Shown here piece by piece: positions 52,652-60,930 of a stretch of 64,000 nt of DNA (positions are counted from its first letter, which is position 1; the number at the start of each line of letters is the position of its first letter). The stretch spans positions 2,170,001 to 2,234,000 of the forward strand of contig NZ_CP149822.1 in assembly GCF_038396755.1 (NCBI RefSeq), written 5' to 3'. The stretch comes from Chitinophaga pollutisoli (GTDB lineage Bacteria; Bacteroidota; Bacteroidia; Chitinophagales; Chitinophagaceae). Below the pieces are notes generated by a model. It was not told the origin of the DNA. It saw only the letters and a list, made by a program, of their open reading frames with translations, and searched no databases. A program made the position numbers and the translations under genes.

Positions 52652-55627
52652 ATGTACCTGAATTGCAAATCCTGGTTCAGCCTGCGGCACGGCACCATTC
52701 GTACCGACGAGCTCGTGGCCGTCGCGAAGGCGCACGGCATTACGTCGTTGGCGCTCACCAACATCAACGCCACAACAGACGCGTGGATGTTCGTGCAGGA
52801 ATGCATGCAGCACGACATCAAGCCCATCCTCGGGCTGGAATGCCGCAACGGCGCCGTGTTCCGGTACATCTTGCTGGCCAGGAGCACGGATGGCTGGCGG
52901 GAAATCAACCGTTTTCTGTCATGCCACCTGCGATCGGGCGAACCCTTTCCGGCGGAGGCTCCTTATCTCCCCGATACATTCGTTATTTACAATTGGGGCG
53001 CAAAGCCCCTCCCTTCGATGGCCGCACATGAACTCGCAGGCGTACGGCCCCGCGAGCTGAACAAACTTTTCCGCACCGACACGCGCCGGTATGCCGACAA
53101 GCTGGTCGTTCTACAGCCATTGAGTTTCCAGAACGAAGCATCGCAACAGCTGCACCGGGTGCTCCGGGCGGTTGACAACAACCTGCTGATCAGCCAGCTG
53201 CCCCCGGAGGAGGTTGCCGGAACAGACGAATGTTTCCTGCCGCCTAATCAACTGCTGGAGCAGTTTAAAGCGTTCCCGCATATTGTCCGCAACACCCTGC
53301 GGGTGATGGAGGAATGCAATATTCATTTCACATTTGGCGGGCATCTCAATAAAAAACGCTTTACTCATAGCCGCGAAAACGACCGCCAGCTCCTGCGCGA
53401 CCTCGCTTACGAAGGCATGGAATACCGCTATGGGATGGAAAATACGGAAGCGCGGCAGCGGATCGAAAAAGAGCTGGCGATTGTTGACCAGCAGGATTTC
53501 AACGCGTATTTTCTCATCACCTGGGACATTGTGCGGTACGCGCGGCACCGGGATTTTTTCCATGTGGGCCGGGGCAGCGGCGCCAATTCCATCGTCGCGT
53601 ATTGCCTGGGGATTACGAACGTGGACCCCATCGCGCTGGATTTGTATTTCGAGCGGTTCCTCAACCCGCACCGCACATCGCCGCCGGATTTCGATATCGA
53701 TTTTTCGTGGCGCGACCGCGACGAGATATTCGATTATATCTTTCAGAAGTACACCTCCGAACATACGGCACTGTTGGGAACGGTAGCCACTTTTCAGACG
53801 AACGCCATCGTCCGCGAGCTGGGAAAAATATACGGTTTGCCGAAAGGGGAAATCGACAAAATCCTCGAAAACCCTTACCAGGTGAAGCTCGGGGAAGACA
53901 ATGTGCACCAGCGCATCATCCGCTACGGGCGCATGCTCGACCGCTTTCCTAATCACCTGAGCATCCATGCCGGCGGGGTGCTCATCAGCGAAGCGCCCAT
54001 TCATCAATACTGCGCCACGCATATGCCACCAAAAGGGCTGAGCACCGCGCAGCTCGACATGCACCTGGCAGAGGCGATCGGCCTGCACAAGTTCGACATC
54101 CTCAGCCAGCGCGGCCTTGGGCATATCCGCGATTCGCTGGATATCATCAAGGAAAACCGCGGCGTGGATATCGACATTCACGATGTGAAGTCATTTATGA
54201 AAGACGTCCGCGTTCGCGACGCTCTTCGAAACGTGCAGACGATCGGCTGCTTTTACATCGAATCTCCCGCAATGCGGCAGCTGTTGCGCAAGCTGCGCTG
54301 CGACGATTACATCACGCTGGTGGCCGCGAGCTCGATTATTCGTCCGGGTGTGGCGCAGGCTGGCATGATGCGGCAATACGTGCTGAACTTCCATCAGCCG
54401 GATAAGGTCGAATACCTGCATCCTGTCATGAAAACGTTGCTGGGAGAAACTTACGGGGTGATGGTTTACCAGGAAGACGTGATCAAGGTCGCGCATCATT
54501 ACGCTAATCTCGACCTGGCGGATGCCGATACCTTGCGGCGGGCGATGGCGGGAAAGTACCGCGGGCAGCAAAATTTCGAGAAGATCAGAAATCTTTTTTT
54601 CGACAACTGCGAAAAGCTGGGGCGGCCGCGGGCGGTGAGTGAAGAAGTGTGGCGGCAGATCGCGAGCTTCGCCAACTTTTCATTTTCGAAAGCGCACTCC
54701 GCGAGTTTCGCCGTGGAAAGTTACCAGAGCCTGTACCTGAAAACGTATTTCCCGGCGGAGTTTATGGTGGCGGTGATCAATAATTTCGGTGGTTTTTACA
54801 ACCGGGAATTGTATTTCCGGGAGTTGAAGAAAACGGGCGCGCGCATCCACCCGCCCTGCGTCAACCGAAGTGATTATTACACCAATATCAAAGGAAACGA
54901 AGTGCATGTGGGGTTCATCCATGTGGAGAAGCTGGAGCAGGCCTGGATTGCATCTGTACTGGAAGAACGGGCGGCGAACGGGCGGTTCCTGGGGATGGAG
55001 GATTTCGTGAACCGTACGCAGCCTGCCCCCGCGCAGATGGAATTGCTCATCCGGGTGGGGGCGTTTCATTTCACGAAGGAGACAAAGAAAAACCTGTTGT
55101 GGAAGAGCGCGGCGTTGTTGCGGAAAGAGACAAAAGATCCTGCGAAACCGGGGCTTTTCCATGAGCCATCCCGCGACTGGACGCTGCCAGCGCTGGCTTA
55201 CCATGAGCACGAAGATGCCTTCGACGAGATCGAGTTGCTGGGTTTTCCGTTATCATCGCCGTTTGAAGTGTTACACCACGACCAACGTGCTTACCATTCT
55301 GTTTCTGACATGGAGAAAAATCTCGGACGGCAGGTAACGATGCTGGGATATCTCGTCACACTCAAGCATGTGTATACCATCAAGCAGGAGGCAATGTGCT
55401 TCGGCACTTTCCTGGACCGTGACGGCAATTTCCTGGACACGGTGCATTTTCCGGACAGCCTGCGCCGTTTTCCGTTTATGAAAAGCGGTTTCTACATCCT
55501 GGAAGGCACGGTTATCGAGGAGTTCGGGGTGTATTCACTGGATGTATACCGGATGCGGAAAATCGGTTATTTCGAAGATAAAGCGAAAGAAACCGGGACC
55601 GTCCGCGCCACACTCAATCCTGTTTAG
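52652..55627 (+). CDS. DNA polymerase III alpha subunit, error-prone DnaE2-like
   Basis: A 991-residue C-family polymerase, shorter than the replicative DnaE. The polymerase aspartates are in PDFDIDFSW (D348 and D350). A helix-hairpin-helix and OB-fold region follow toward the C-terminus. The N-terminal PHP domain is degenerate: the usual H-x-H start is YLNCKSWFSL and the usual LTDH is LALTNINAT, so metal-dependent proofreading should be absent. That, with the dinB partner and the operators upstream, marks it as the damage-induced mutagenic copy rather than the main replicase. Confidence 0.9.
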   Translation: MYLNCKSWFSLRHGTIRTDELVAVAKAHGITSLALTNINATTDAWMFVQECMQHDIKPILGLECRNGAVFRYILLARSTDGWREINRFLSCHLRSGEPFPAEAPYLPDTFVIYNWGAKPLPSMAAHELAGVRPRELNKLFRTDTRRYADKLVVLQPLSFQNEASQQLHRVLRAVDNNLLISQLPPEEVAGTDECFLPPNQLLEQFKAFPHIVRNTLRVMEECNIHFTFGGHLNKKRFTHSRENDRQLLRDLAYEGMEYRYGMENTEARQRIEKELAIVDQQDFNAYFLITWDIVRYARHRDFFHVGRGSGANSIVAYCLGITNVDPIALDLYFERFLNPHRTSPPDFDIDFSWRDRDEIFDYIFQKYTSEHTALLGTVATFQTNAIVRELGKIYGLPKGEIDKILENPYQVKLGEDNVHQRIIRYGRMLDRFPNHLSIHAGGVLISEAPIHQYCATHMPPKGLSTAQLDMHLAEAIGLHKFDILSQRGLGHIRDSLDIIKENRGVDIDIHDVKSFMKDVRVRDALRNVQTIGCFYIESPAMRQLLRKLRCDDYITLVAASSIIRPGVAQAGMMRQYVLNFHQPDKVEYLHPVMKTLLGETYGVMVYQEDVIKVAHHYANLDLADADTLRRAMAGKYRGQQNFEKIRNLFFDNCEKLGRPRAVSEEVWRQIASFANFSFSKAHSASFAVESYQSLYLKTYFPAEFMVAVINNFGGFYNRELYFRELKKTGARIHPPCVNRSDYYTNIKGNEVHVGFIHVEKLEQAWIASVLEERAANGRFLGMEDFVNRTQPAPAQMELLIRVGAFHFTKETKKNLLWKSAALLRKETKDPAKPGLFHEPSRDWTLPALAYHEHEDAFDEIELLGFPLSSPFEVLHHDQRAYHSVSDMEKNLGRQVTMLGYLVTLKHVYTIKQEAMCFGTFLDRDGNFLDTVHFPDSLRRFPFMKSGFYILEGTVIEEFGVYSLDVYRMRKIGYFEDKAKETGTVRATLNPV

Positions 55628-55661
55628 ATCGTCTTCTTCCGCTATTTGCTTCAATAAAAAA

Positions 55662-55687
55662 AGGCTGAAGCAATGATGCTTCAGCCT
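55662..55687 (-). terminator. Terminator of the aspartate kinase operon
   Basis: AGGCTGAAGCA-ATGA-TGCTTCAGCCT perfect 11-base stem; on the minus strand it is followed by seven T. It may also stop dnaE transcripts from the other side. Confidence 0.85.
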
Positions 55688-55710
55688 GTATGTTTTTGCG
55701 GTTACCGCAA

Positions 55711-57033
55711 CTATTCCAGGTCGAAAAGGCCTTTGTTCAGCAGCTGGAGGGTTTTCTCCTTGTACTGACCACCAACGAGGATGGAAATGTTGTGCCTGCT
55801 GCCGCCGTAAGAAATCATGCGGAGGGGCACTTCGTTGAGGGAATCGAACAGTTTCTTGAGGATAGACGGGGTAGCAGCTACTTCGTTGCCCACTATGGAA
55901 ACGATGGCCTGATGGTGATCCAGTTCCACGGTACCGAAGGGCTGCAGTTCCTTCAGAATCTGGTCGAGGTGGCGCTGATCGTCGATGGTGATGGAAACCG
56001 CCACTTCAGAAGTGGTGATCATATCGATCGGCGTGCGGTATTTTTCGAAGATTTCGAAGATTTTGCGGAGAAAGCCGTAAGCCAGAAGCATGCGGCTGGA
56101 TTTGATTTTGATGGCGATGATGCCGTCTTTCGCCGCGATTGCCTTCACGCCGTTGCCGTTGGGCATTTCGGTGATGATGGTGCCTTTTGCTTCGGGCTGC
56201 ATGGTGTTCAGCAGTTTCACGGGAATATTGAAATGCTGTGCAGGCCAGATGGATGCGGGATGGAGGATCTTCGCGCCGAAGTACGCCAGCTCGGCGGCTT
56301 CGTCAAACGAAAGTTGCTCGATCGGGAAAGTTTTCTTCACAACGCGGGGATCGTTGTTGTGCATACCGTCGATATCGGTCCAGATTTGCACTTCTTTCGC
56401 CTGGATGGCTGCGCCGATGAGGGAAGCGGAATAGTCGCTGCCGCCACGTTTCAGGTTGTCCACTTCTCCGCGTGCGTTGCGGCAGATGTACCCTTGCGTG
56501 ATGAAAAGGGTGTCACCTTTATGCTGTTCGAGGAGGTGATTGAGTTTTACTTTGATGCGCGGGATTTCAGGCTCTTCGAATTCGTCGATGCTCATGAACT
56601 CCAGCGCGGGGAGGAGTACGGATTTGAATCCGGCTTCCCCGAGGTATGCGCTGAAAAGTTTGGTAGACAGCAGTTCGCCCTGGGCGAGGATGTCTTTGTT
56701 CAGCGCTTCGTTGAAGGAAATACGGAGGATGATATTGAGAAACTCAAAATGCTCGTCTACGATGGCTTTGGCGTTGGCCCGTCCGGCTTCCGTTTTCACC
56801 AGTTCCTCACAAAAGGAACGGTAGTGGCTTTCCAGCTTGTCGATCTGCTGCTTCGCCTCGGCCTTCTTCCCTTCGGACAGCGAGGTTCCGATTTCGACAA
56901 GTGCATTGGTAGTTCCGGAGAGTGCGGACAGTACCACGATTTTGGCATCAGCGTCTGCTGTGATCAACTGCGCCACGGAATGCATACGCTCCGGTTTGCC
57001 AACCGAGGTTCCGCCAAATTTTAAGACTTTCAT
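55711..57033 (-). CDS. lysC: Aspartate kinase
   Basis: A 440-residue monofunctional aspartokinase, first step to lysine, methionine and threonine. The N-terminal motif MKVLKFGGTSVGKPERM binds ATP, and LKRGGSDYSASLIGAA and WTDIDGMHNNDPR are the family substrate and nucleotide signatures. Two ACT domains at the C-terminus (about 300-440) suggest feedback control by an amino acid. It is the last gene of a three-gene operon, 20 bases after the Ldh-family gene. No homoserine dehydrogenase domain is fused. Confidence 0.93.
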   Translation of the reverse strand: MKVLKFGGTSVGKPERMHSVAQLITADADAKIVVLSALSGTTNALVEIGTSLSEGKKAEAKQQIDKLESHYRSFCEELVKTEAGRANAKAIVDEHFEFLNIILRISFNEALNKDILAQGELLSTKLFSAYLGEAGFKSVLLPALEFMSIDEFEEPEIPRIKVKLNHLLEQHKGDTLFITQGYICRNARGEVDNLKRGGSDYSASLIGAAIQAKEVQIWTDIDGMHNNDPRVVKKTFPIEQLSFDEAAELAYFGAKILHPASIWPAQHFNIPVKLLNTMQPEAKGTIITEMPNGNGVKAIAAKDGIIAIKIKSSRMLLAYGFLRKIFEIFEKYRTPIDMITTSEVAVSITIDDQRHLDQILKELQPFGTVELDHHQAIVSIVGNEVAATPSILKKLFDSLNEVPLRMISYGGSRHNISILVGGQYKEKTLQLLNKGLFDLE

Positions 57034-57053
57034 TTTGTTGTGATATATATTAC

Positions 57054-58130
57054 TTAAAAATTGATTTCAAATTTTTTCGCTACTTCGCCGAGGTCTTTCA
57101 TCACGGGACCGAGGAGCGGGATGCCTGCATCCATTCTGTAGGCCTGCATTTCGCGTTCGGGATCTCCGGGAATGAGGACTTTTTCCTTTCCTTCCACGGT
57201 TTTGGCATTACGGAAGCGGTTGATCCAGGTATCCATATGCGACTTAAAATCGTCGGCCGGCCGGAAAGCGTCGACGCGCATGGCGCCGAAGAAGTGGCCG
57301 AGCCCTTTGCCCACAGGATCTGGCGGCAAAGGGAGGAAGCTGACGAACGGAGGCGCCCAGGGGCCGTAGTTGGCGCCGGAGAGCACTGCCGAAAAAATAT
57401 CTACCACCGATCCCAGGCAATAGCCTTTGTGGCTTCCGTGCTCGCGGTCGCCGCCGAGGGGCAGCAACGCGCCGCCGCTCTTCAGCTCGTTGGGATTGGT
57501 GCTCGCGTTTCCATCTTTGTCCTGAACCCACCCGGTCGGCGCTTCCAGCTCCTTGCGCTGGAGGATCTCCAATTTTCCATTAGCCGCCGTCGTAGTCGCG
57601 AAATCGGCCACGAAAGGCGGCTGCTCCCCTGCCGGAATGGCTACAGCGATAGGATTGGTACCCAGCATGCGCTCCGTTGCGAAAGTAGGTGCTACCAGTG
57701 GGCTGGCATTGGTCATCGCCATGCCGATCATATCCTGTTCCAACGCCATCATGGCGTGATACCCCGCAATTCCGAAGTGATTGGAATGGCGGACGCTCAC
57801 CCATCCGGTGCCGGCGATCTTCGCTTTATCGATAGCCACCTGCATAGCAAAAGGCGCCACCACCAGGCCAAGCCCTCCGTCTCCGTCCACCACCGCAGTC
57901 GACGGCGTTTCGTGCACGATCCGGATATCCGGTGTTGGATTGATGCGGCCGGCTTCCCAAAGGCGCACATAGCCACTTAGCCGCGCAACCCCATGAGAAT
58001 CAATTCCCCTAAGGTCGGCAGACAATAATACTACGGCCGCCAGTTCCGCATGTCCGGCAGAACAGCCCATTTTCAGGAAAACATCGCGGGTAAACGTTTT
58101 TAGTTGCCCATACGGTAAAATCTGCTCCAT
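57054..58130 (-). CDS. Ldh-family (malate/L-sulfolactate/ureidoglycolate type) NAD(P)-dependent dehydrogenase
   Basis: A 358-residue oxidoreductase counted from the ATG at 58130 (MEQILPYGQLKTFTRDVF); an upstream ATG at 58169 would overlap the DUF3467 gene. Family marks are the catalytic DSHGVARL region (GIDSHG, about 45-50), VRHSNHFGIAGYHA and TNASPLVAPTFATERMLGTNPIA. The family includes malate, L-lactate, sulfolactate and 2,3-diketogulonate dehydrogenases, so the substrate is open. It is the middle gene of the DUF3467-ldh-lysC operon. Confidence 0.88.
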   Translation of the reverse strand: MEQILPYGQLKTFTRDVFLKMGCSAGHAELAAVVLLSADLRGIDSHGVARLSGYVRLWEAGRINPTPDIRIVHETPSTAVVDGDGGLGLVVAPFAMQVAIDKAKIAGTGWVSVRHSNHFGIAGYHAMMALEQDMIGMAMTNASPLVAPTFATERMLGTNPIAVAIPAGEQPPFVADFATTTAANGKLEILQRKELEAPTGWVQDKDGNASTNPNELKSGGALLPLGGDREHGSHKGYCLGSVVDIFSAVLSGANYGPWAPPFVSFLPLPPDPVGKGLGHFFGAMRVDAFRPADDFKSHMDTWINRFRNAKTVEGKEKVLIPGDPEREMQAYRMDAGIPLLGPVMKDLGEVAKKFEINF

Positions 58131-58143
58131 CCTGTTGATTCGG

Positions 58144-58455
58144 TTATGCCTGAGCGGAAGGACCGCCAAAGTTCATCGGTAAGGAAACCGGTTCCTGGTC
58201 CTGAATGGTGCCATGAGCGGATTCATATTTTTTCACATTATCCACCAGCGCTTTCATGAGGCGCTTGGCGTGTTGCGGAGTCAAAATGATTCTCGACTTT
58301 ACCTTCGCCTTTGGCAGGCCCGGCATCACATTAATAAAATCCACCACAAACTCTGACGGAGAATGCGTGATAATCGCCAGGTTGGCATACGTTCCGTCTG
58401 CTATTTCCTCGCTCAGTTCAATATTCAGCTGTTGCTGCTCATCTTGATTTTCCAT
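58144..58455 (-). CDS. DUF3467 family protein
   Basis: A 103-residue soluble protein of the DUF3467 family: AIITHSPSEFVVDFINVMPGLPKAKVKSRIILTPQHAKRLMKAL is the conserved core. No function is known. It has a clear -7 box 20 bases upstream and heads the operon with the dehydrogenase (13 bases) and aspartate kinase genes. Confidence 0.85.
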   Translation of the reverse strand: MENQDEQQQLNIELSEEIADGTYANLAIITHSPSEFVVDFINVMPGLPKAKVKSRIILTPQHAKRLMKALVDNVKKYESAHGTIQDQEPVSLPMNFGGPSAQA

Positions 58456-58475
58456 TATATGTGAATTTGGAAGTA

Positions 58476-58483
58476 CAAAAATA
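58476..58483 (-). promoter_or_regulatory. -7 box of the DUF3467-ldh-lysC operon
   Basis: Minus-strand TATTTTTG matches TAnnTTTG, 20 bases before the ATG at 58455. It lies right after the terminator of the upstream SusCD operon. Confidence 0.65.
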
Positions 58484-58484
58484 G

Positions 58485-58519
58485 AAAAAGAGGTGCCAAT
58501 TCCAGCACCTCTTTTTTTA
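58485..58519 (-). terminator. Terminator of the second SusCD operon
   Basis: AGAGGTGC / GCACCTCT stem extended by A/T pairs with an eight-base loop; on the minus strand it is followed by TTTTT, only bases before the next promoter box. Confidence 0.85.
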
Positions 58520-58543
58520 TTATATGTACTACATCACCAGATG

Positions 58544-59389
58544 TTACCGCGAAGAGAAGGTTAATACTTCGTCCACAATGCGCGGTGCGGCCACGTTATA
58601 GGAGTAATTCAGGTGGAATTCCTTCTTAACGGGATCGTAGAAATTAGGCCCCCAGCTCTGGTCCACATTGGGTGTTACGCCCGCCGGAGTGATTGTTACC
58701 GAATTGTCCGCATTGATGGTCATAATCATATAATAATTTGCCCCTCCCAGGTCGCCCAGTGGCGCCATTACAGAACGCGGACCAGTGGTAATCAGCTCTT
58801 TGTCTTCGCTGATGGCCCGGGGGCCGGCGCTCGGGTGCAGGAAAGTACCCACCGCACGGTAAGTGCCATGCCAGTCGTTTTTGATCACAACTTCGATGAA
58901 AATCTTCCCGAAATTGGCCGGCACAACAGCCCCGCTTCCATCCGCCAGCTGGAAACCGATCATCCATTTCTTGGCCAGATCGATTTTATCGGACTGAATT
59001 TTCACCTGGAAATTCACCGACGTTTGCCCTGCGGGAATAGACACCGTATGCTGCGGTATGGAATACGTGTTAGCCGGAAGTTGTTCATATTCGGTGCCAT
59101 GCGCCGTATTATACTGTTCCGCCGCATTGGCGATGAGGTTCACTTTAGCTGAAGCCGCCCCGCTCAAAGGCCCGTTAGACGCCAGCGAAACGTTGAGGTT
59201 CATCGTTTGCGGTTCCGCCGCCAGGTCAAATGCCTCGATAACGCGGGTACCGTCGTGCTTGGCATAAAGAAATTGAACGGCGGGAGGCGCTTCGGTATAA
59301 TCGATGTAATTATCATCGTCCTTGAGGCAACCGGCCAGGAACGTACCTGCCACGGTGGCTACTATTATAAAAGAAAAGGTCTTTTTCAT
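58544..59389 (-). CDS. DUF1735-domain surface lipoprotein of a SusCD locus
   Basis: A 281-residue lipoprotein (lipobox TFLAGC, Cys21). Residues about 40-165 match the DUF1735 (BT_3987-like N-terminal) domain, with NGPLSGAASAKVNLIANAAEQYNTAHGTEYEQLPANTYS and the ending VSIPAGQTSVNFQVKI. The C-terminal part (about 170-281, NDWHGTYRAVGTFLHPSAG... to FSSR) resembles DUF4361. Such proteins sit at the cell surface beside SusD and probably bind the carbohydrate. It is 12 bases downstream of the susD-like gene. Substrate unknown. Confidence 0.82.
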   Translation of the reverse strand: MKKTFSFIIVATVAGTFLAGCLKDDDNYIDYTEAPPAVQFLYAKHDGTRVIEAFDLAAEPQTMNLNVSLASNGPLSGAASAKVNLIANAAEQYNTAHGTEYEQLPANTYSIPQHTVSIPAGQTSVNFQVKIQSDKIDLAKKWMIGFQLADGSGAVVPANFGKIFIEVVIKNDWHGTYRAVGTFLHPSAGPRAISEDKELITTGPRSVMAPLGDLGGANYYMIMTINADNSVTITPAGVTPNVDQSWGPNFYDPVKKEFHLNYSYNVAAPRIVDEVLTFSSR

Positions 59390-59400
59390 GTTCGGCAGTT

Positions 59401-60918
59401 TTAGTTTACGTCCCAGAAAAGTTTACTGGTGAATTGATCGATCTTACCCTGTTTGGAAACATTTGCGCCATTGTAGGCTTCTTCGGTTTGCGGATAAAGC
59501 AGTCTCACCGGCAAAATGCCTGGACGAACCGCTTCCAGCGACACGGGAATTACCGGAAATCCCGTGCGGCGGACCTCGTTCCAGGCTTCGAGGGAATTGA
59601 TGAGATACATGGAAATCCACTTTTGGGTATGAATAGCGCGTAGCTTGTTCGGCGAATCATCCCAATCAATATCCACTTCCTCGCTTTCCAGGTAGGGAAC
59701 TACCAGTTCCTTTTCCACATTCGCGCGCGTAGGATCCACCCCATACGTTCCGGCAAACCAGTCTGCCGTGATATCGGAAGACAACATCATGAAATAGAAA
59801 CTTTCAGCGACACCTTCTTCATACAGCATCCGCGCATCTCCGAAATTCACGCCCAGCACTTCCACGGCTTCGGCCTGCAGAAATTTCACTTCCGACAGCT
59901 GGAACAGGATCGCGTCCTGGTTATGGCTTTTGAAGATGGTAGCCTGCCCGAAAGGCGTATGGTTCGGCGGATTCAGGTCACCCAGGTCGATGCCGGCCGG
60001 GGAAGCCGTTCCGAAGATCGCAACGCCTCTTTCGTGATCCACTTTGGAGATGCCGTATTTGGTAGGGCCGACGTATTTGTGTTCCGTGGCTTCACCATCG
60101 GCCGCGTCGAGATAATACCGGTTCCAGAAAGGATTTTGTTTGCCTTCAGTTTTCAGGTAGCCGGGATTCACTGCGGCATCTTCCCCGATAAACCCATCGG
60201 TATTGGCGGAAAGCGCGGTGAGCAGCGGCATGACGTAGGCTTTGCGGTCGGGAACGGAAGACTGCCGCATGAGGATGCGGAGTTTCACCGTGTTGGCGAA
60301 CTGCCGCCATTTCATGAGATCGCCATGGAACATGATATCTTCTTCACCTACATGAATGGTATTGTCCGGATTGGTTTCTATCAACAGTTTCCGCGCTTCA
60401 TCGAGTTGCTTGACCAGGTCCTCATAGATCACTTTGGCGTCGTCGTACGTGGGCGTGAGGTTGGATTTTCCTTTGAGCGCCTGGGCGTATGGGATGTTTC
60501 CATACTGGTCGACTACTTGCTGGAAAACGTAGGCCTTCATGATTTTAGCCATCGCGATGTAATACTCATGGTTCTTCAGCTCGAGAGCTTTCTTCTCCAC
60601 AAATTCATAATCCATGAGGTTGTTGTACGACTGATTCCAGATGCCCTGTTCGGTAGCGCTGGTATAGTTGTAGGTGCGGTAAGTGTTGTAACCGCTTACC
60701 ACATTGGTTTTGGCCCAATAACCTACTGTCCAGGCGCCGTAGGTTTGGTAGGTATTCACAACGAGGTTGCCGGTGCCGGAGAGCGCCGTGGAAAGGACGG
60801 CCTGGGGCGTGGCGTCGCGGGCGTCGTTAGGAGTGGTGTTGACATCCAGCCAGTCTTTTTTGCAACCGACAGCCAGGAATACCACACTCAACAATATCTG
60901 GAAAGTTATTTTCTTCAT
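59401..60918 (-). CDS. SusD-like (RagB, SusD-like_2 type) lipoprotein
   Basis: A 505-residue lipoprotein (lipobox AVGC) with DWLDVNTTPNDARDATPQAVLSTAL at the N-terminus, typical of the SusD-like_2 group, and LSEVKFLQAEAVEVLG as the TPR-helix segment. It should form the lid of the neighbouring SusC. 12 bases separate it from the SusC stop. It is a different SusD subgroup from the one at 11-12.7 kb. Confidence 0.92.
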   Translation of the reverse strand: MKKITFQILLSVVFLAVGCKKDWLDVNTTPNDARDATPQAVLSTALSGTGNLVVNTYQTYGAWTVGYWAKTNVVSGYNTYRTYNYTSATEQGIWNQSYNNLMDYEFVEKKALELKNHEYYIAMAKIMKAYVFQQVVDQYGNIPYAQALKGKSNLTPTYDDAKVIYEDLVKQLDEARKLLIETNPDNTIHVGEEDIMFHGDLMKWRQFANTVKLRILMRQSSVPDRKAYVMPLLTALSANTDGFIGEDAAVNPGYLKTEGKQNPFWNRYYLDAADGEATEHKYVGPTKYGISKVDHERGVAIFGTASPAGIDLGDLNPPNHTPFGQATIFKSHNQDAILFQLSEVKFLQAEAVEVLGVNFGDARMLYEEGVAESFYFMMLSSDITADWFAGTYGVDPTRANVEKELVVPYLESEEVDIDWDDSPNKLRAIHTQKWISMYLINSLEAWNEVRRTGFPVIPVSLEAVRPGILPVRLLYPQTEEAYNGANVSKQGKIDQFTSKLFWDVN

Positions 60919-60930
60919 GATCGGATCGGA

